A stretch of 64,000 bases of DNA, taken from assembly GCA_022559845.1 (NCBI GenBank), contig CM040117.1:78591731-78655730 (forward strand). The letters are read 5' to 3'. Positions 1 to 10,440 of this stretch are shown piece after piece. The position numbers and the translations under genes are program-made. Position 1 is the first letter of the stretch. Each line of letters begins with the position of its first letter. Under the pieces are notes generated by a model, which saw only the letters and a list, made by a program, of their open reading frames with translations, did no database searches and was not told the DNA's origin. The DNA comes from Amorphophallus konjac. Lineage: Eukaryota > Streptophyta > Magnoliopsida > Alismatales > Araceae.

Positions 1-7
1 GCCTAGT

Positions 8-18
8 CTCTGATACCA
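8..18 (-). other. Primer-binding site (iMet type) of off-window element
   Basis: The minus strand reads TGGTATCAGAG starting 5 bases after the end of the adjoining LTR. This is the standard plant primer-binding site for initiator-Met tRNA. It shows that the LTR at the left edge is a 5' LTR of a minus-strand element whose internal region lies left of base 1. Confidence 0.8.
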
Positions 19-23
19 TCTTC

Positions 24-2810
24 TGTCACGCCCCGAACCGATAGCAGCGGAACGCGTTCGTTTGCTCAGAACGTGGCAGTTAAACAGTAGTGTCAATCAG
101 AACATAGTTAAGATAAAATATAAATTGAACAAAATAGAATTTTATTTCAAATATAAGTTAATTACATATTGAACCCAAAGTAAAGAAAAGACTCAATAAC
201 GGAAAATTACAATGAGAAACTTGACTAAACTTAACGTAATATACAAGATAGCCAGACTACATGATTCGTCTAGATGTCGGAGTACTCATCACTCCTGCCC
301 CTGCCCATCATGTTCGGTCTCGTCATCGCTAAGGTCATTACCTGAAAAATATTAAAAAACGCAGGGTGAGCGAACGCTTAGTAGGACTTAATATCTCAAG
401 CTCCAAGCTAGCTTTAAGTGAATTACATGTTAACATGCTCATGCAAGTCATGCAAAGTATAAGAAATCAAGAATTATAACGGCGCAAGAAAAAAACAAGA
501 ACTATAAGGACAATCAAGAGATATGAGGTCAATTAAATGAACATATCACGAACTATTGTGGCAAGATAACGAGTACTAACATTAAGGTAGTTCAAGAACA
601 TTCACGATGAATAATATAGAAGTAAGTCAATCACTTATACTAGCACTATATAGAGTTTGCCAAGACACTAAGGGGAAGTCACGATAATATGATAGCCCCT
701 CTAATAAGGTCTTCCAAGATCTTATCATGATGAACAATAAGTTGTGGAAGGGTGTACTATGATGACAATTGCTCTCGATCATCACTATCACGTGAGCTTT
801 TGCACATCTAGCACTACATAGGATTGGCCAATGCGCTAAGGGGAAATCACGAAGATATGACCGCCTCTCAGGGAAATAAGTTATAGACAACTATAGGTGA
901 TGAATGTCAGCACTCGATCATCCTATACCGGTAAACGTTTGGACTTTGCCTCGCTCAATAGGGTCAGATCAAAACCCGTAGTATTTAAAATGTCATTTTA
1001 TTGGGACCCATAGCCCCTGACATTTTGTGTAGACTAATTCCATATTAATGGTCAAGAATTTCAAGGATCAAGCTTGTATGAATAATAGGGTAGATTTCAT
1101 TGATCAAGGATTCAAGATAGACCTCGATAAGTCTAGTACGATGGCACACAAAAATAGAGACAATTCGGGAAATCTGGGAGATTGATGTCTCGTGAGAGCA
1201 CCGTATATTTAAGAAGTCGCGCCCACAATGGTGGTCACTCATTCTCTGAACAAATCATTGAAGAATTGGTGCCTCCATAATACGGTTGCTTTTACACTAA
1301 GCGCACGCCTATAAGGTCACCCCTTCAACATGCTCATGACATAAAACGACGATAACCAATGTAGTCGCTAATCAAATTAGCACCTTATGAGTCAGATAGA
1401 GACAGATCTCTCACAGAATCGCCATAACAGCGTTCTATGAGGACCGAGTGTCATATTTTCTTTAGAGTGACATGACTAATAGGGTTCCAGGGTTCTTGTG
1501 GTACAACCAGCTTAGTCGGCCTTGAGGGAATCCAAGGCTACGCGGAGACTTACAGAGGTCCCAATGACTAACTTGCTAGTCCGAAGGAACGGAATGTCCA
1601 ACGGAGGGCTCGTATATCACCGAGAGTTGAGGGTGTATCGAGAAACTAACGTGAAACGTGGGATTGCGTCTACGGACTGAGACGTAGTGCCAATATGATC
1701 CACGGTACAGATCAAATCTCGAGAAAAATAGAATAAATCACGTCCATGCAAGTAGATGTCAATTCATATTTTAATTTCTATTTAATCTAATAATTTAGAT
1801 AATAACATCTCTTTAAAAGGACGAATACTATTTTTTTTGAACTAATTACATGATAATTAAAGGAAATTTACAAGAAAATTTATTATAATTTTTACCGACT
1901 TTGATCATAAGATATGATTTTTTCAATATTTAAACATGATATGTAGTTTTTAATTTAATCATGATGAATAATAATATTTTCAAATAAAAAAAACTGTCAG
2001 AATTAAATATATGACAATTAAGATAAAAATCTAATGATTCTAAAAATATATATTTCATAATTTTATTTTACATAGTTTTATAGATATATATTTTTAAAGA
2101 TACAAATTTAAAAGATATTAATATGCTTCACGTTATATAAATATATATTAATATATGTATATAATCTAAAGGAAACAACGACAAAGTAGTTGTCGTTATT
2201 TAAATAAAGAATAATGTCTATCTTTTAAACTTCGAGTTTTTGACGCACACATGTCGGAATCGTGCGATCTATATATCAAAATGATGAGCTCGAAAAACTC
2301 TATATAACCTGATGTTCAAAAATATTTTTACTTGAGAGTAGGGTTATCTTGAGTTAGGAGGACCAGAAAAAAAGAGGTACCAACTCCACTACCTCGGTAA
2401 CTACCCCAATAACACGTTCATGAAATTTCATGACCAAACGACACTCCGACGTCTACAACCACGCCGTCAACACAAAACACTATAACTAGCCCGCTACAGT
2501 GTATTTTTCAATTCGTCGTCTAACCATTATAAAACCCATTAAATTAATTAACTAGTTAATGTTACTAGTTAACATCCATATAAAGGCATGAAAAATCAAG
2601 GAAAAACATGGGGATTCAAGTCGTATGCACTTTAAAATTTTTAGATAAAAGATTACATAGATATACAATTTTTAATGTGATGTGATTATTTAATTAATTA
2701 AGATAATCATGTAATAACGGTATAAATCCAAGGGAGGAATGACGTGATCTAGTTAACATGATGTCTATGATTAACTTAGTGTTAAGCTCGAGAGATTGCC
2801 TACCTTTGAT
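24..2810 (-). repeat. 5' LTR of a minus-strand Tekay-like gypsy element (far boundary unresolved)
   Basis: The plus strand starts TGTCACGCCCCGAACC, the complement of an LTR 3' end (GGGGCGTGACA), and the PBS follows on the minus strand. Bases 24 to about 1700 are an inverted match to the last ~1.2 kb of the solo LTR at 14745-18126; the match has indels, including about 400 extra bases here around 1100-1490. It therefore belongs to the same family or a sister family. The 1740-2700 stretch is very AT-rich and has no counterpart in the window. The U3 start (right end) cannot be fixed because the partner LTR is outside the window; it lies somewhere between ~2.8 and ~3.7 kb. ORFs inside it are short and carry no known domain. 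Confidence 0.75.
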
Positions 2811-3099
2811 GCGTTCACGGATGAAGAACACGTTGAGGATGAAGGAGCCTTCACTACAGCAGCTGCAGCAGTCTTTACGAGACAAGGAAGAAGTAGGATG
2901 AAGGCGACAGCAGCGGCACATCAACTGTAAGGGAAGGACATCGACAGCTGCAGCAACGTCCTTGCGCTTGGTTAGAAGCGTAGCACAACAGCTACCCTTG
3001 CACGAAGAGGAAAGACGAAGACGATGGGCGGATGCCGACACGGCAGTAGGATGCAAGGGACGCATATTGTGGGGAAAGGTTCCCCATGGTCGGTAGTGT

Positions 3100-3688
3100 G
3101 AAGACGGAGTTGTGACTCCGTGTGGTTGTTGAGTCCGGGGTGTGTTCCCCGACGTTGTGTGTGTGTGTGTGTGTGCTGCAGTGGCAGCGTTTTGAGGCAA
3201 CGCCTCGTGCCATCGTGCGTGTATTGCTGCGAAAGCAGGGTGTGTGTGGTTGGGGTTCGTCCCCGTGTTGCTACGCAAGTAGCATGTAGTGAAGCCTCAC
3301 CGGGTTTCGGTGAGGGGTGGATGTAGGGAGCCCGTCGTGGTCCCGAACCACCTAAAAATCCTTGTGTCTTGTGTGATTGCCTGTGTGATTGATCATTTCT
3401 TCTATCTCCCTTCACAGGTCCATTAAATAGATTTTTAATTCACTGTATCGTCACACACTGCTACTTCCGTTATCTGTGTTGAGCTTAATCTTTTTGACTA
3501 GTTGCATTTTTAATTCGAGTGAGATCGGAAAGCTTGAGAGAACTCTTTTAATCTCACATCTGTTTAAGTTAATTAACGCGGTTAATATTCATTCCATTGT
3601 GATTAGTCAAGAGAGTTTTTAAAATCCGCCATCTCGGCAAGGGGACAATTCAACCCCCCTTCTTGTCCGCCATCTCTCTGGGCCAACA
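3100..3688 (-). repeat. Probable Copia-type LTR fragment
   Basis: Read on the minus strand, this block begins TGTTGG at 3688, has an AAGGGGGGTTGAATTG stretch about 30 bases in, and further on a GGTGGTTCGG...CCTACATCCAC segment. This arrangement is familiar from U3/R regions of plant Copia LTRs. No partner LTR, PBS or clear TSD was found, and the inner end is not visible. The alternative is that it is the upstream part of the left-edge LTR. It contains a (GT)n microsatellite at about 3156-3175. Confidence 0.35.
3156..3175. repeat. (GT)n microsatellite
   Basis: An uninterrupted run of about ten TG/GT dinucleotides. It lies inside the probable Copia LTR fragment and creates spurious Cys/Val- or Thr/His-rich ORFs in other frames. 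Confidence 0.9.
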
Positions 3689-3900
3689 CGAAGGCGGGTG
3701 GTGCTCCAGCGACCCTGACTTCGCCTATTGCAGCGGTGTTAGAGAAAGAGGTTGACGTCGATTCTGCTCCGGTCGTTGTACGTGGACTGCCTGACTGGAG
3801 CAGTGATTACGAACGGGGTTGGATGGCCGGATATCGGGACGGCTATGACGCTGCCATGGCCTTAGTTTGTCCCACTTACCTTCATAACCGTGTACGCTAG
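3689..3900 (+). pseudogene. 5' part of a reading frame split by element A
   Basis: About 70 codons are open up to TAG at 3898-3900. This stop lies in the target-site duplication of element A (GCTAG here, GCTGG at the other end). If element A and one TSD copy are skipped, TAG is replaced by TGG and the frame continues for 16 more codons to TAA at 42517-42519. The peptide is acidic and aromatic near its end (GLPDWSSDYERGWMAGY, then about 20 residues rich in hydrophobics). No family is recognised. A G-W-x-A-G-Y-x-x-G-Y pattern is reminiscent of C-termini of the putative gypsy-type transposon ORFs found in Tat elements, but this is a weak guess. It is open upstream only to 3607 (TAG at 3604), and its true start is not visible. 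Confidence 0.55.
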
Positions 3901-4839
3901 TGTTGGCACCGGCTTATTTTCTTGAATTAATCGAGGATTAAGCATAGGGAAATACTCCCTAAATAGAGCAAAACGACACATCGCCAAAGCTGCTCTACCA
4001 GTCGAGTCGAGCTTAGAAATCGAGACACTTCATCGGGTTAAGCGGCGTAACATAACAACCAGGGATCGGCACCGAGGAAATGGCACTATGCTAGCAAGTT
4101 TCTCGACAATCGGGTCAGTTTCAGGATTCGGGACAACCTGCCATACCTTACGGCACTCTGTGAAGATTCGGAGATCACCCCCAGACACCCTGCATACGAT
4201 GTCACACCACCGACGCCTCAACAACCAGGTTAACTCGGGACTCAGAACAACTTGCCACATCATAGGACTCTTCGCCAAGGAGCAAGGGTCACCCCGCCCA
4301 CCAGACAAACGGCATCATCAGGTCGACGCCCCAGTCACCGGACCCAACCAAGGGTCCTAACCGGCTAGCCGCGACCCATGGTAACGTCAACAATCGATCA
4401 GCCCACCCCCGATCACTCAGTTTGCTGGTTTACCCGCGTTCAACACAGCTACCCGAGCCGACCAGGGGGTGCCCTGACTACAAGCCATGCCATGTGGCAC
4501 CCAGCAACGAGGCCGGGGTCTACCCTCGAGTTGCCTCCCTCCAGCCCTCTGAAGTCAAGGGAAGACCCATCTGGGCCAACCACAAGCTTCCGGAGCTCAC
4601 AGCACCCTTATACGGCCCACACACGCGTGTCTGGAATTTTCCTGAGCACCTGGTGGGTGCGTATACTCCAGCCACTCTACAGGAAGCTGGAGCCCAACTC
4701 AGGACTCCCAGCAACCCATCGCGTCATGCACCACCATCGTGCGCCCTCGCACGCGGATCGACAAGTCAAACCCCCAGTTAAACCCTCAGTCAAACCCCGG
4801 TTAAACCCTCCAGTCAAACTCGCATAAACCCCCCTTGGG

Positions 4840-5290
4840 AGAGTTTAGGTGGACCAGCCTAGCCCCTTGGGCTCGTCCGCCTAAACCCCATGGGGAGGGG
4901 GTTTAGGCGGACCAGCCTGGCACCCCAGTCTGGTCCGCCCAAACCCCACAGAAAACAAAAAACTATATTTTTTTACTCCGCATAAACCCCTCCGGGGAGG
5001 GGTTTAGACGGAACCGACCCAGCCTTGGGTCTGGTCCGCCTAAACCCCCCTGGGGGAGGGGTTTAGGCGGACCAGCCTCACCCCCAAAACTGGTCCGCCT
5101 AAACCCCACAGAAAACAAAAAAAACATTTTTTTACTCCGAGTAAACCCCTCCGGGGAGGGGTTTAGGCGGACCAACCTCACCCTTAAAGCTGGTCCGTGT
5201 AAGCCCCCCTCCCCCACTCCATAACAAAAAAGGTATTTTTTTAGGGTTTACGCGGAGCAAGTTGGGCCCCCAACTTGGTCCGCCTAAAGC
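4840..5290 (+). repeat. Chain of near-perfect hairpins in LTR U3
   Basis: At least four inverted repeats with stems built from TCCGCCTAAACCCC and GGGGTTTAGGCGGA occur in direct succession: centres near 4893, 4995, 5053 and 5155. They are separated by spacers such as CCACAGAAAACAAAAAA and a T-rich run. The last member, 5252-5283, is a different hairpin (GCGGAGCAAGTTGGG paired with CCAACTTGGTCCGC). The array ends about 30 bases before the TATA box. The same array is in the 3' LTR. Confidence 0.85.
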
Positions 5291-5313
5291 CTTCCCCAAC
5301 CCTTCACATTCCC

Positions 5314-5320
5314 TATAAAA
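5314..5320 (+). promoter_or_regulatory. TATA box of element A 5' LTR
   Basis: TATAAAA within CCCTATAAAAGCCCC, followed by a purine-rich leader. The same motif is conserved in the 3' LTR at 22008-22014. Its position about 1.4 kb into a 3.7-kb LTR puts most of the LTR in R/U5. Confidence 0.7.
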
Positions 5321-6114
5321 GCCCCCCCTAGGGAGCTAATGGAGGGGGAATGAAAAGGAAGAACCTATGACCTAACCGCTGCACCCTCGGAGTTCCTCCG
5401 CAGGCACCCAGTGAAGGTCGTACGCAGAACACGAGGAACTAAGTGCGAGTGTGGTTGGCTTGTTAATCGGCTCATACACGCCGAGGGTATGTCGCACGTA
5501 CTTCCCTCACATGGCGTCTAGCCGTCTCATACAAGTCCATCCCCGTCGCGTATAAGGCGTTATGACAACGGTGAACACACCAGCATCCTGGGTCCGCCCG
5601 CGTGACAACCCACGGTGGCTACGCATACGCCATGATGGTGCACCTACTTCTAACACGGAACTGCGTGCCCACCGCTCTCCTCAAGTTGGCCGCCGATCGC
5701 TCGCACGGATGACTTGAGTTAGTCGGACCCTGGCCCGGGAGTAATATTCCCGGGGCCGGCCTCGACTCCCCAGCATGACGACACTCGCCTTCCAAGGCCT
5801 GGACTCGACTGCTCACCTTGAGCCGCGTCCGACCTCCATCAAGCGCCAGCCCATGACCGCCCCTGCCACATACTCAGTCGGGCTTGTCTCGATCTCCTCA
5901 TGGAGAGCCTCTATAAAACACGCGGATATCCGCCTTATTACGCATTGACCCGGGGACCGACCTGCGCGTCAGAATTGTCCCGTGGCTTGCGCCAGTTGTA
6001 CTTTGGCCTCCTTGGCCCATTTGTAAAGCCCACGTGGCTCTCATACAGCATGAAACCAGTTGAGCACATGTACATGTACTCGGGTCTCAGCCTCTTCACG
6101 GCGCCCGCCTCCTT

Positions 6115-6800
6115 CAGTCACGACTGTGCCTCCGGCACCCGACTGCCAACAACTCCAGTCACAACGGTGCCCCCGGCACCCGACTGCCAACAACTTCAGT
6201 CACAACGGTGCCTCCAGCACCCGACTGCTAGTCACCCCAGCCACATCGAGGCCCGCGGCACCCGACCACAAAACAACTTCAGTCACAACGGTGCCTCCGG
6301 CACCCGACTGCTAGTCACCCCAGCCACATCGGGGCCCGCGGCACCCGATCACTCAACAACTCCAGACACAACGGTGCCCCCGACACTCGACTGCCAGCTA
6401 CTCTAGTCACATTGGGACCCTCGACACCCGATCGCTCAACCACTCAGTCACAACGGTGCCCCCGGCATCCGATTGCCAGCTACTCCAGTCGCATCGGGGT
6501 CCCCCACACCTGACCGCTTAACCACTCAGTCACAATGGTGCCCCCGACACCCGACTGCCAATGACTCCAATCACATCGGGGCCCGCGACACCCGATCACT
6601 CAACAACTCTAGTCACAACGGTGCCCCCGACGCCCGACTGCCAGCTACTCCAATCACATCGGGGCCCGCGACACCCGATCACTTAACAACTCTAGACACA
6701 ACGGTGCCCCCAGCACCTGACTGCCAGCTACTCCAGTCACATTGGGGCCCGCAGCACCCGACCACTCCACTTCCCCCACACAACGGTGCCCATGGCACCC
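6115..6800. repeat. Minisatellite in 5' LTR of element A
   Basis: Alternating units of about 40 bp. One type carries ACAACGGTGCCCCCGGCACC and the other ACATCGGGGCCCGCGGCACC, with CGACTGCCAGCTACTCCAGT-like joins. Together they form a higher-order unit of about 80 bp. The copies are degenerate. The same array is in the 3' LTR with a different number and order of units, so it has continued to change after insertion. Confidence 0.8.
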
Positions 6801-7641
6801 CTACTGCCCCGACCTCGACACTGTCTCATGTCGGGAATACATTGTGACGCCTCTCGGGCACCATCCTTCTGAGTCACAGGTCCTCTGACGGACATTATGT
6901 ACAGATACGGAACTACCCACACAATAATGCAATGACCCGGGGACCGTCATGAATGACGGAATTGTCCCATGGCTTGCAAGCAATTGTAATCGGGCTCTCA
7001 TGCCCCCATATAAATGCCTTTCATGGCATATAAGTCATGTAATCCAGTCAGGGAGCGGATCCCCCTCCTCACCGGAACCAGTCTCTCTGCCCCCAGTTAT
7101 CCCTGTTGTGTTGCTGTTGCCCTGTCGCTGTTGCACGGACTAAGCCCTCCCGACGTCGCGGCTCCTAGGGTCCCTGACTCTCTCTTCGATAGTAGAAACA
7201 AAGGTATTCGGATTCAATCCGATCTAAAATAAACACCGGTTGATTGCGACCGGTGGGGAAAGACGTCCAGTACACGAATGTCCATAATCGCCTGCGCACT
7301 CGCACCCGTAGAACCCGTTCTATCCACGTGTCACTCGATCTCTCGAGCCACGTGCCGCGTCCTGGCGACGCTTCACCGGTCAATCCTTGGTTCCATGGGT
7401 GATTGTCAAGAAATCGACTGGTACGCCAGCATTCCACCCAGCCATCCCTGTCCTAGTCTCCTAGAATGATGAACCATACGCCATCCCCTCCAGCGCGTTC
7501 ATATCATTCTCTCTGCCTTCTTCTAAATACCCTCGGAATCTCTGCGTGCCCAGTCAACCTATCTCGACCTTCCGTAAAAGGCGAGTGTGCGCCCCCCGCC
7601 GCGAGGATGAAACACAAGTGACTCCCCGCGCGCGTATAACA

Positions 7642-8230
7642 AACATGACATGCCCGGTGGGACGTCTCCTACCTTTCTTCTTTCTGCCGAAAAAGAGTCA
7701 CACCTGTGAAGTGTACACCGCAATGCCCTCACCTTTTCTTATCGGAGAGCAAGAGGAGGGCCCTCGTCCAACATGCGACCGATCATCATCGAGCGACCAA
7801 CAACGACCAACATGCACCAGCAACAACAACAACAAACCGGTGGCGATAGTGACCTACGGTCCAGTTGTCATCACCATCCACGCCGGGCACGTACGGTTGG
7901 CAACACCAATCGTGTTCGGCAATGCTACCTTGGCCTTCGGCTCGCCCTGATCCTCGTTCGCCATTACCGTGGCCGACAAGCAGCCCAATCCGGCGACTGC
8001 CCATACAGGCAGCTGGCCCCTCTGGTCCTCCAGCAATAGAGACCCGTGCGGTCATTCACCCCTGGGTGCCCAGCTCTTCCAGCACCCGACCCGGGCTTTC
8101 TGCCCCGGGTCCCCAGCTCCTCAGCACCTCACTCGGGCTCTCAGCTCCGAGTCCCAGCCAAGCCTACCCCCAGCATGGGTTTCCCACCGTTGGATCAAGG
8201 CCTCCCTGCATGCTATTCGGGCCTCTCAAC
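7642..8230 (+). other. Element A leader after the 5' LTR
   Basis: Internal sequence follows the LTR directly (AACATGACATGCCCGGTGGG). A primer-binding site is expected in the first ~20 bases, but I cannot match it to a specific tRNA by eye. Short overlapping ORFs are present on both strands and none carries a recognisable domain. Confidence 0.5.
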
Positions 8231-8239
8231 CCGAGTCTC

Positions 8240-9480
8240 AGATGAGTTGACACCCAACACGGGTGCCTAGCCCTGGGTCTCAGCTCCGGCAACACCGAAG
8301 ATGGGCGTCTATCCCTAGGTCTCAGCTCTAGCAAAAGCCAACACGGGCGTCTATCCTTGGGTCTCAGCTCTAGCAACAGCCAACACGGGCGTCTAGCCCT
8401 GGGTCTCAGTTCCAGCAACACCCAAGACGGGCGTCTAGCCCTGGGTCTCAAATCCAGCAACACCCAACACGGGCACCTAGCCCTGGGTCTCAGCTCCAGC
8501 AACACCCAACACGTGCGTCTAGCCCTGGGTTCCAGCAACACCCAACACGGGCGCCTAGCCCTGGGTCTCAGCTCCAGCAACACCCAACACGGGTGTCTAA
8601 CCCTGGGTCTCAGTTCCAGCAACACCCAAGACAGGCATCTAGCCCTTGGTCCCAGTGCCAGCAACACTCAAGACGGGCGTCTAGCCCTGGGTTTCGGTTC
8701 CAGCAACACCCATGACGGGCTACCAGCCCTGGGTTCTAGCTTCACCAGTACTCGAGATGGGCATCCAGCCCCGAGTCCCAGCTACATCAACACCCAAGGC
8801 GGACTTTCAACCCTGGGTCTCAACTACATCAACACCCAAGTAGGGCGCTCCGCCTTGGGTCCCAGTATTCCCGCATCACCAGCACCCAAGACGGGCGTTC
8901 AGCCCCGGGTTCCAACTCCAGCAATACCAAAAAAGAAAGGGGGCCGTCCAGCTCTCGGAGTCAGCTCCAGCAGCACCCAAGGCGGGCGTTCAGCCCCGGG
9001 TTCCAGCTCCATCAACACCCAGGACGGGTCGCGTACCCTGGGATCCAGTTCCATCAATACCCAAGATGGGTGTTCAGCCCGGGTCTCAGTCCTACCCACA
9101 TCCAAGACGGGTGTTCAGCCCGGGTCGCAGTTCCATGAACACTTAAGACCGAGCGTTCAGCCCCGGGTCCCAATTTCAGCCACACCCAAGACGGGCGTTC
9201 AGCCCTGGGTCCCAGCTTTATCAATGCCCAAGACAGGCGTTTAGCCCCAGGTCCCAGTTTCATCAGCACCCGAGACGGGCCTCCAGCCCCGGGTTCCAGT
9301 TTCGACAATGCCCAAGACCGACATCCAGTCCTGGGTCCCAGCACCATTAGTATTCAAGACGGGCTTCTAGCTCTGGAACCCAGCATCGTCAAGTACTCAG
9401 TTCAGGTTTCTAGTCCCAGATCCCAGCTTCATCTGCTCCCGATACAGGCTTTCAGCCTCGGGCACTAGCTTCGCCAACAC
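8240..9480 (+). repeat. 42-bp minisatellite, open in frame
   Basis: Unit CCAGCAACACCCAACACGGG followed by CGTCTAGCCCTGGGTCTCAG, about 42 bp and about 28 copies, degenerating to the right. Because 42 is a multiple of three, the + frame stays open for 295 codons (8357-9244) as a 14-residue repeat (SSNTQHGRLALGLS), and the minus strand is open for 167 codons. Length changes I checked (one unit of 36 bp at 8496-8532) also keep frame. There is no similarity to a known protein repeat and no start or codon signal, so the open frame is most simply a by-product of unit length. Confidence 0.85.
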
Positions 9481-10440
9481 CCAGTACGGGCGCCAAGCTC
9501 TGGGTCACCATCCCTCTGACATCCTCAGTTCACAACATGGGTCACAAACCCCGAGTTTTGGTAACAACTCTGATGGACCAAGTGAACCCCAAGTTCCAGG
9601 TCGCCATTCTATCGGCCCCAGCTCGGGCACTACACTCCCGAGTTCCAACTACATCGACACTCACCAGAAATGACATGCTCCAGACAACCCCGGACCGGGT
9701 TCGTTCGGTCCACCAGATTGGTGCTGAGTCAACCTCGGCCCTACAAACAAAAAAGGGGTGCCATAGCGGCTGCAAAAATGGGTGACCCACTGTCGCCACC
9801 CCTGCCTCCAGAAGACTAGGTGAGGCTCAGAGAAGCCAATGCACCAGTATCACACTGGGGGCAATCACCCCGGTCCAGTATCCGGCCTCCCAAGCCCAAG
9901 CAATGATGGCAACTCCAAGGAGGAGCATCCGTCCTCCCTCGAATGAATATGGGTCATTAGAAAAGAGGCCCAACCCATTCGAAGGTCCCGAGTCAAGAGG
10001 TACCTCCGTTCACCAGAATGGTACCAAGCTCAAAAGCCAGCAGAGTGAAAGAGGGTGAGTCCCGCAGACACCCGCCCAGTAGCTCCAAAGAAACTCCACA
10101 TGCGTCAGCCAATGACTCGGTGGAATCCCTGCCAACGCCAACTGGTGACGCCGGCGAAGCTCCTTCGGGTCCTCCACCGGTGGCTACCAGCAAACCTAGC
10201 GGGAAGTCTATCCCTTCAGTATTTATTATGTCCCAAGGGATAGTAACACCCAGGCGGACACCCTATCCAAGCGTGGCTTCGGCCATCATGTTCAATAAGG
10301 ACGAGCCACCCAGATCCCAGTCAAAGTCCCAGCTACCTACGGTAAAGACCAGCCGGTCTCTGGATCAACCCTGAAGTCTCGAGCTACTCGGTCGAGGGTC
10401 GATCCACAGGCGCTTCTATAACAACAAGTCGCCAATGACG
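9480..10440 (+). other. Internal segment of element A without recognisable genes
   Basis: Roughly 1 kb of moderately GC-rich sequence joins two repeat arrays. A 118-codon + frame (10018-10374) is Ser/Pro/Lys-rich and low in complexity. It could be a decayed gag N-terminus, but no gag core, zinc knuckle or protease motif supports that. Confidence 0.4.

Larger units (their letters stand above)
3901..7641 (+). repeat. 5' LTR of element A
   Basis: TG...CA ended, 3741 bp. Its counterpart is 20586-22373 plus 40441-42466. From the 5' end it holds a unique segment, a chain of hairpins (4840-5290), a TATA box (5314-5320), leader sequence, a minisatellite (6115-6800) and a unique U5. The site matching the Athila insertion in the other LTR is intact here (GCTCTCCTCAAG near 5674), which independently confirms that the Athila insertion is foreign to the LTR. 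Confidence 0.9.

Noticed and set aside
2694..3415. Overlapping minus-strand ORFs of 147-194 codons
   Set aside because: They cross the (GT)n tract and LTR-like sequence, with His/Thr repeats from the microsatellite and no domain.
4840..5290. Interstitial telomere repeat
   Set aside because: CCTAAACCCC/GGGGTTTAGG resembles the plant telomere motif, but it is never tandem TTTAGGG; it forms arms of palindromes.
8357..9244. Genuine 295-residue repeat protein gene
   Set aside because: The open frame follows from a 42-bp unit; both strands are open and no start context or domain is seen.
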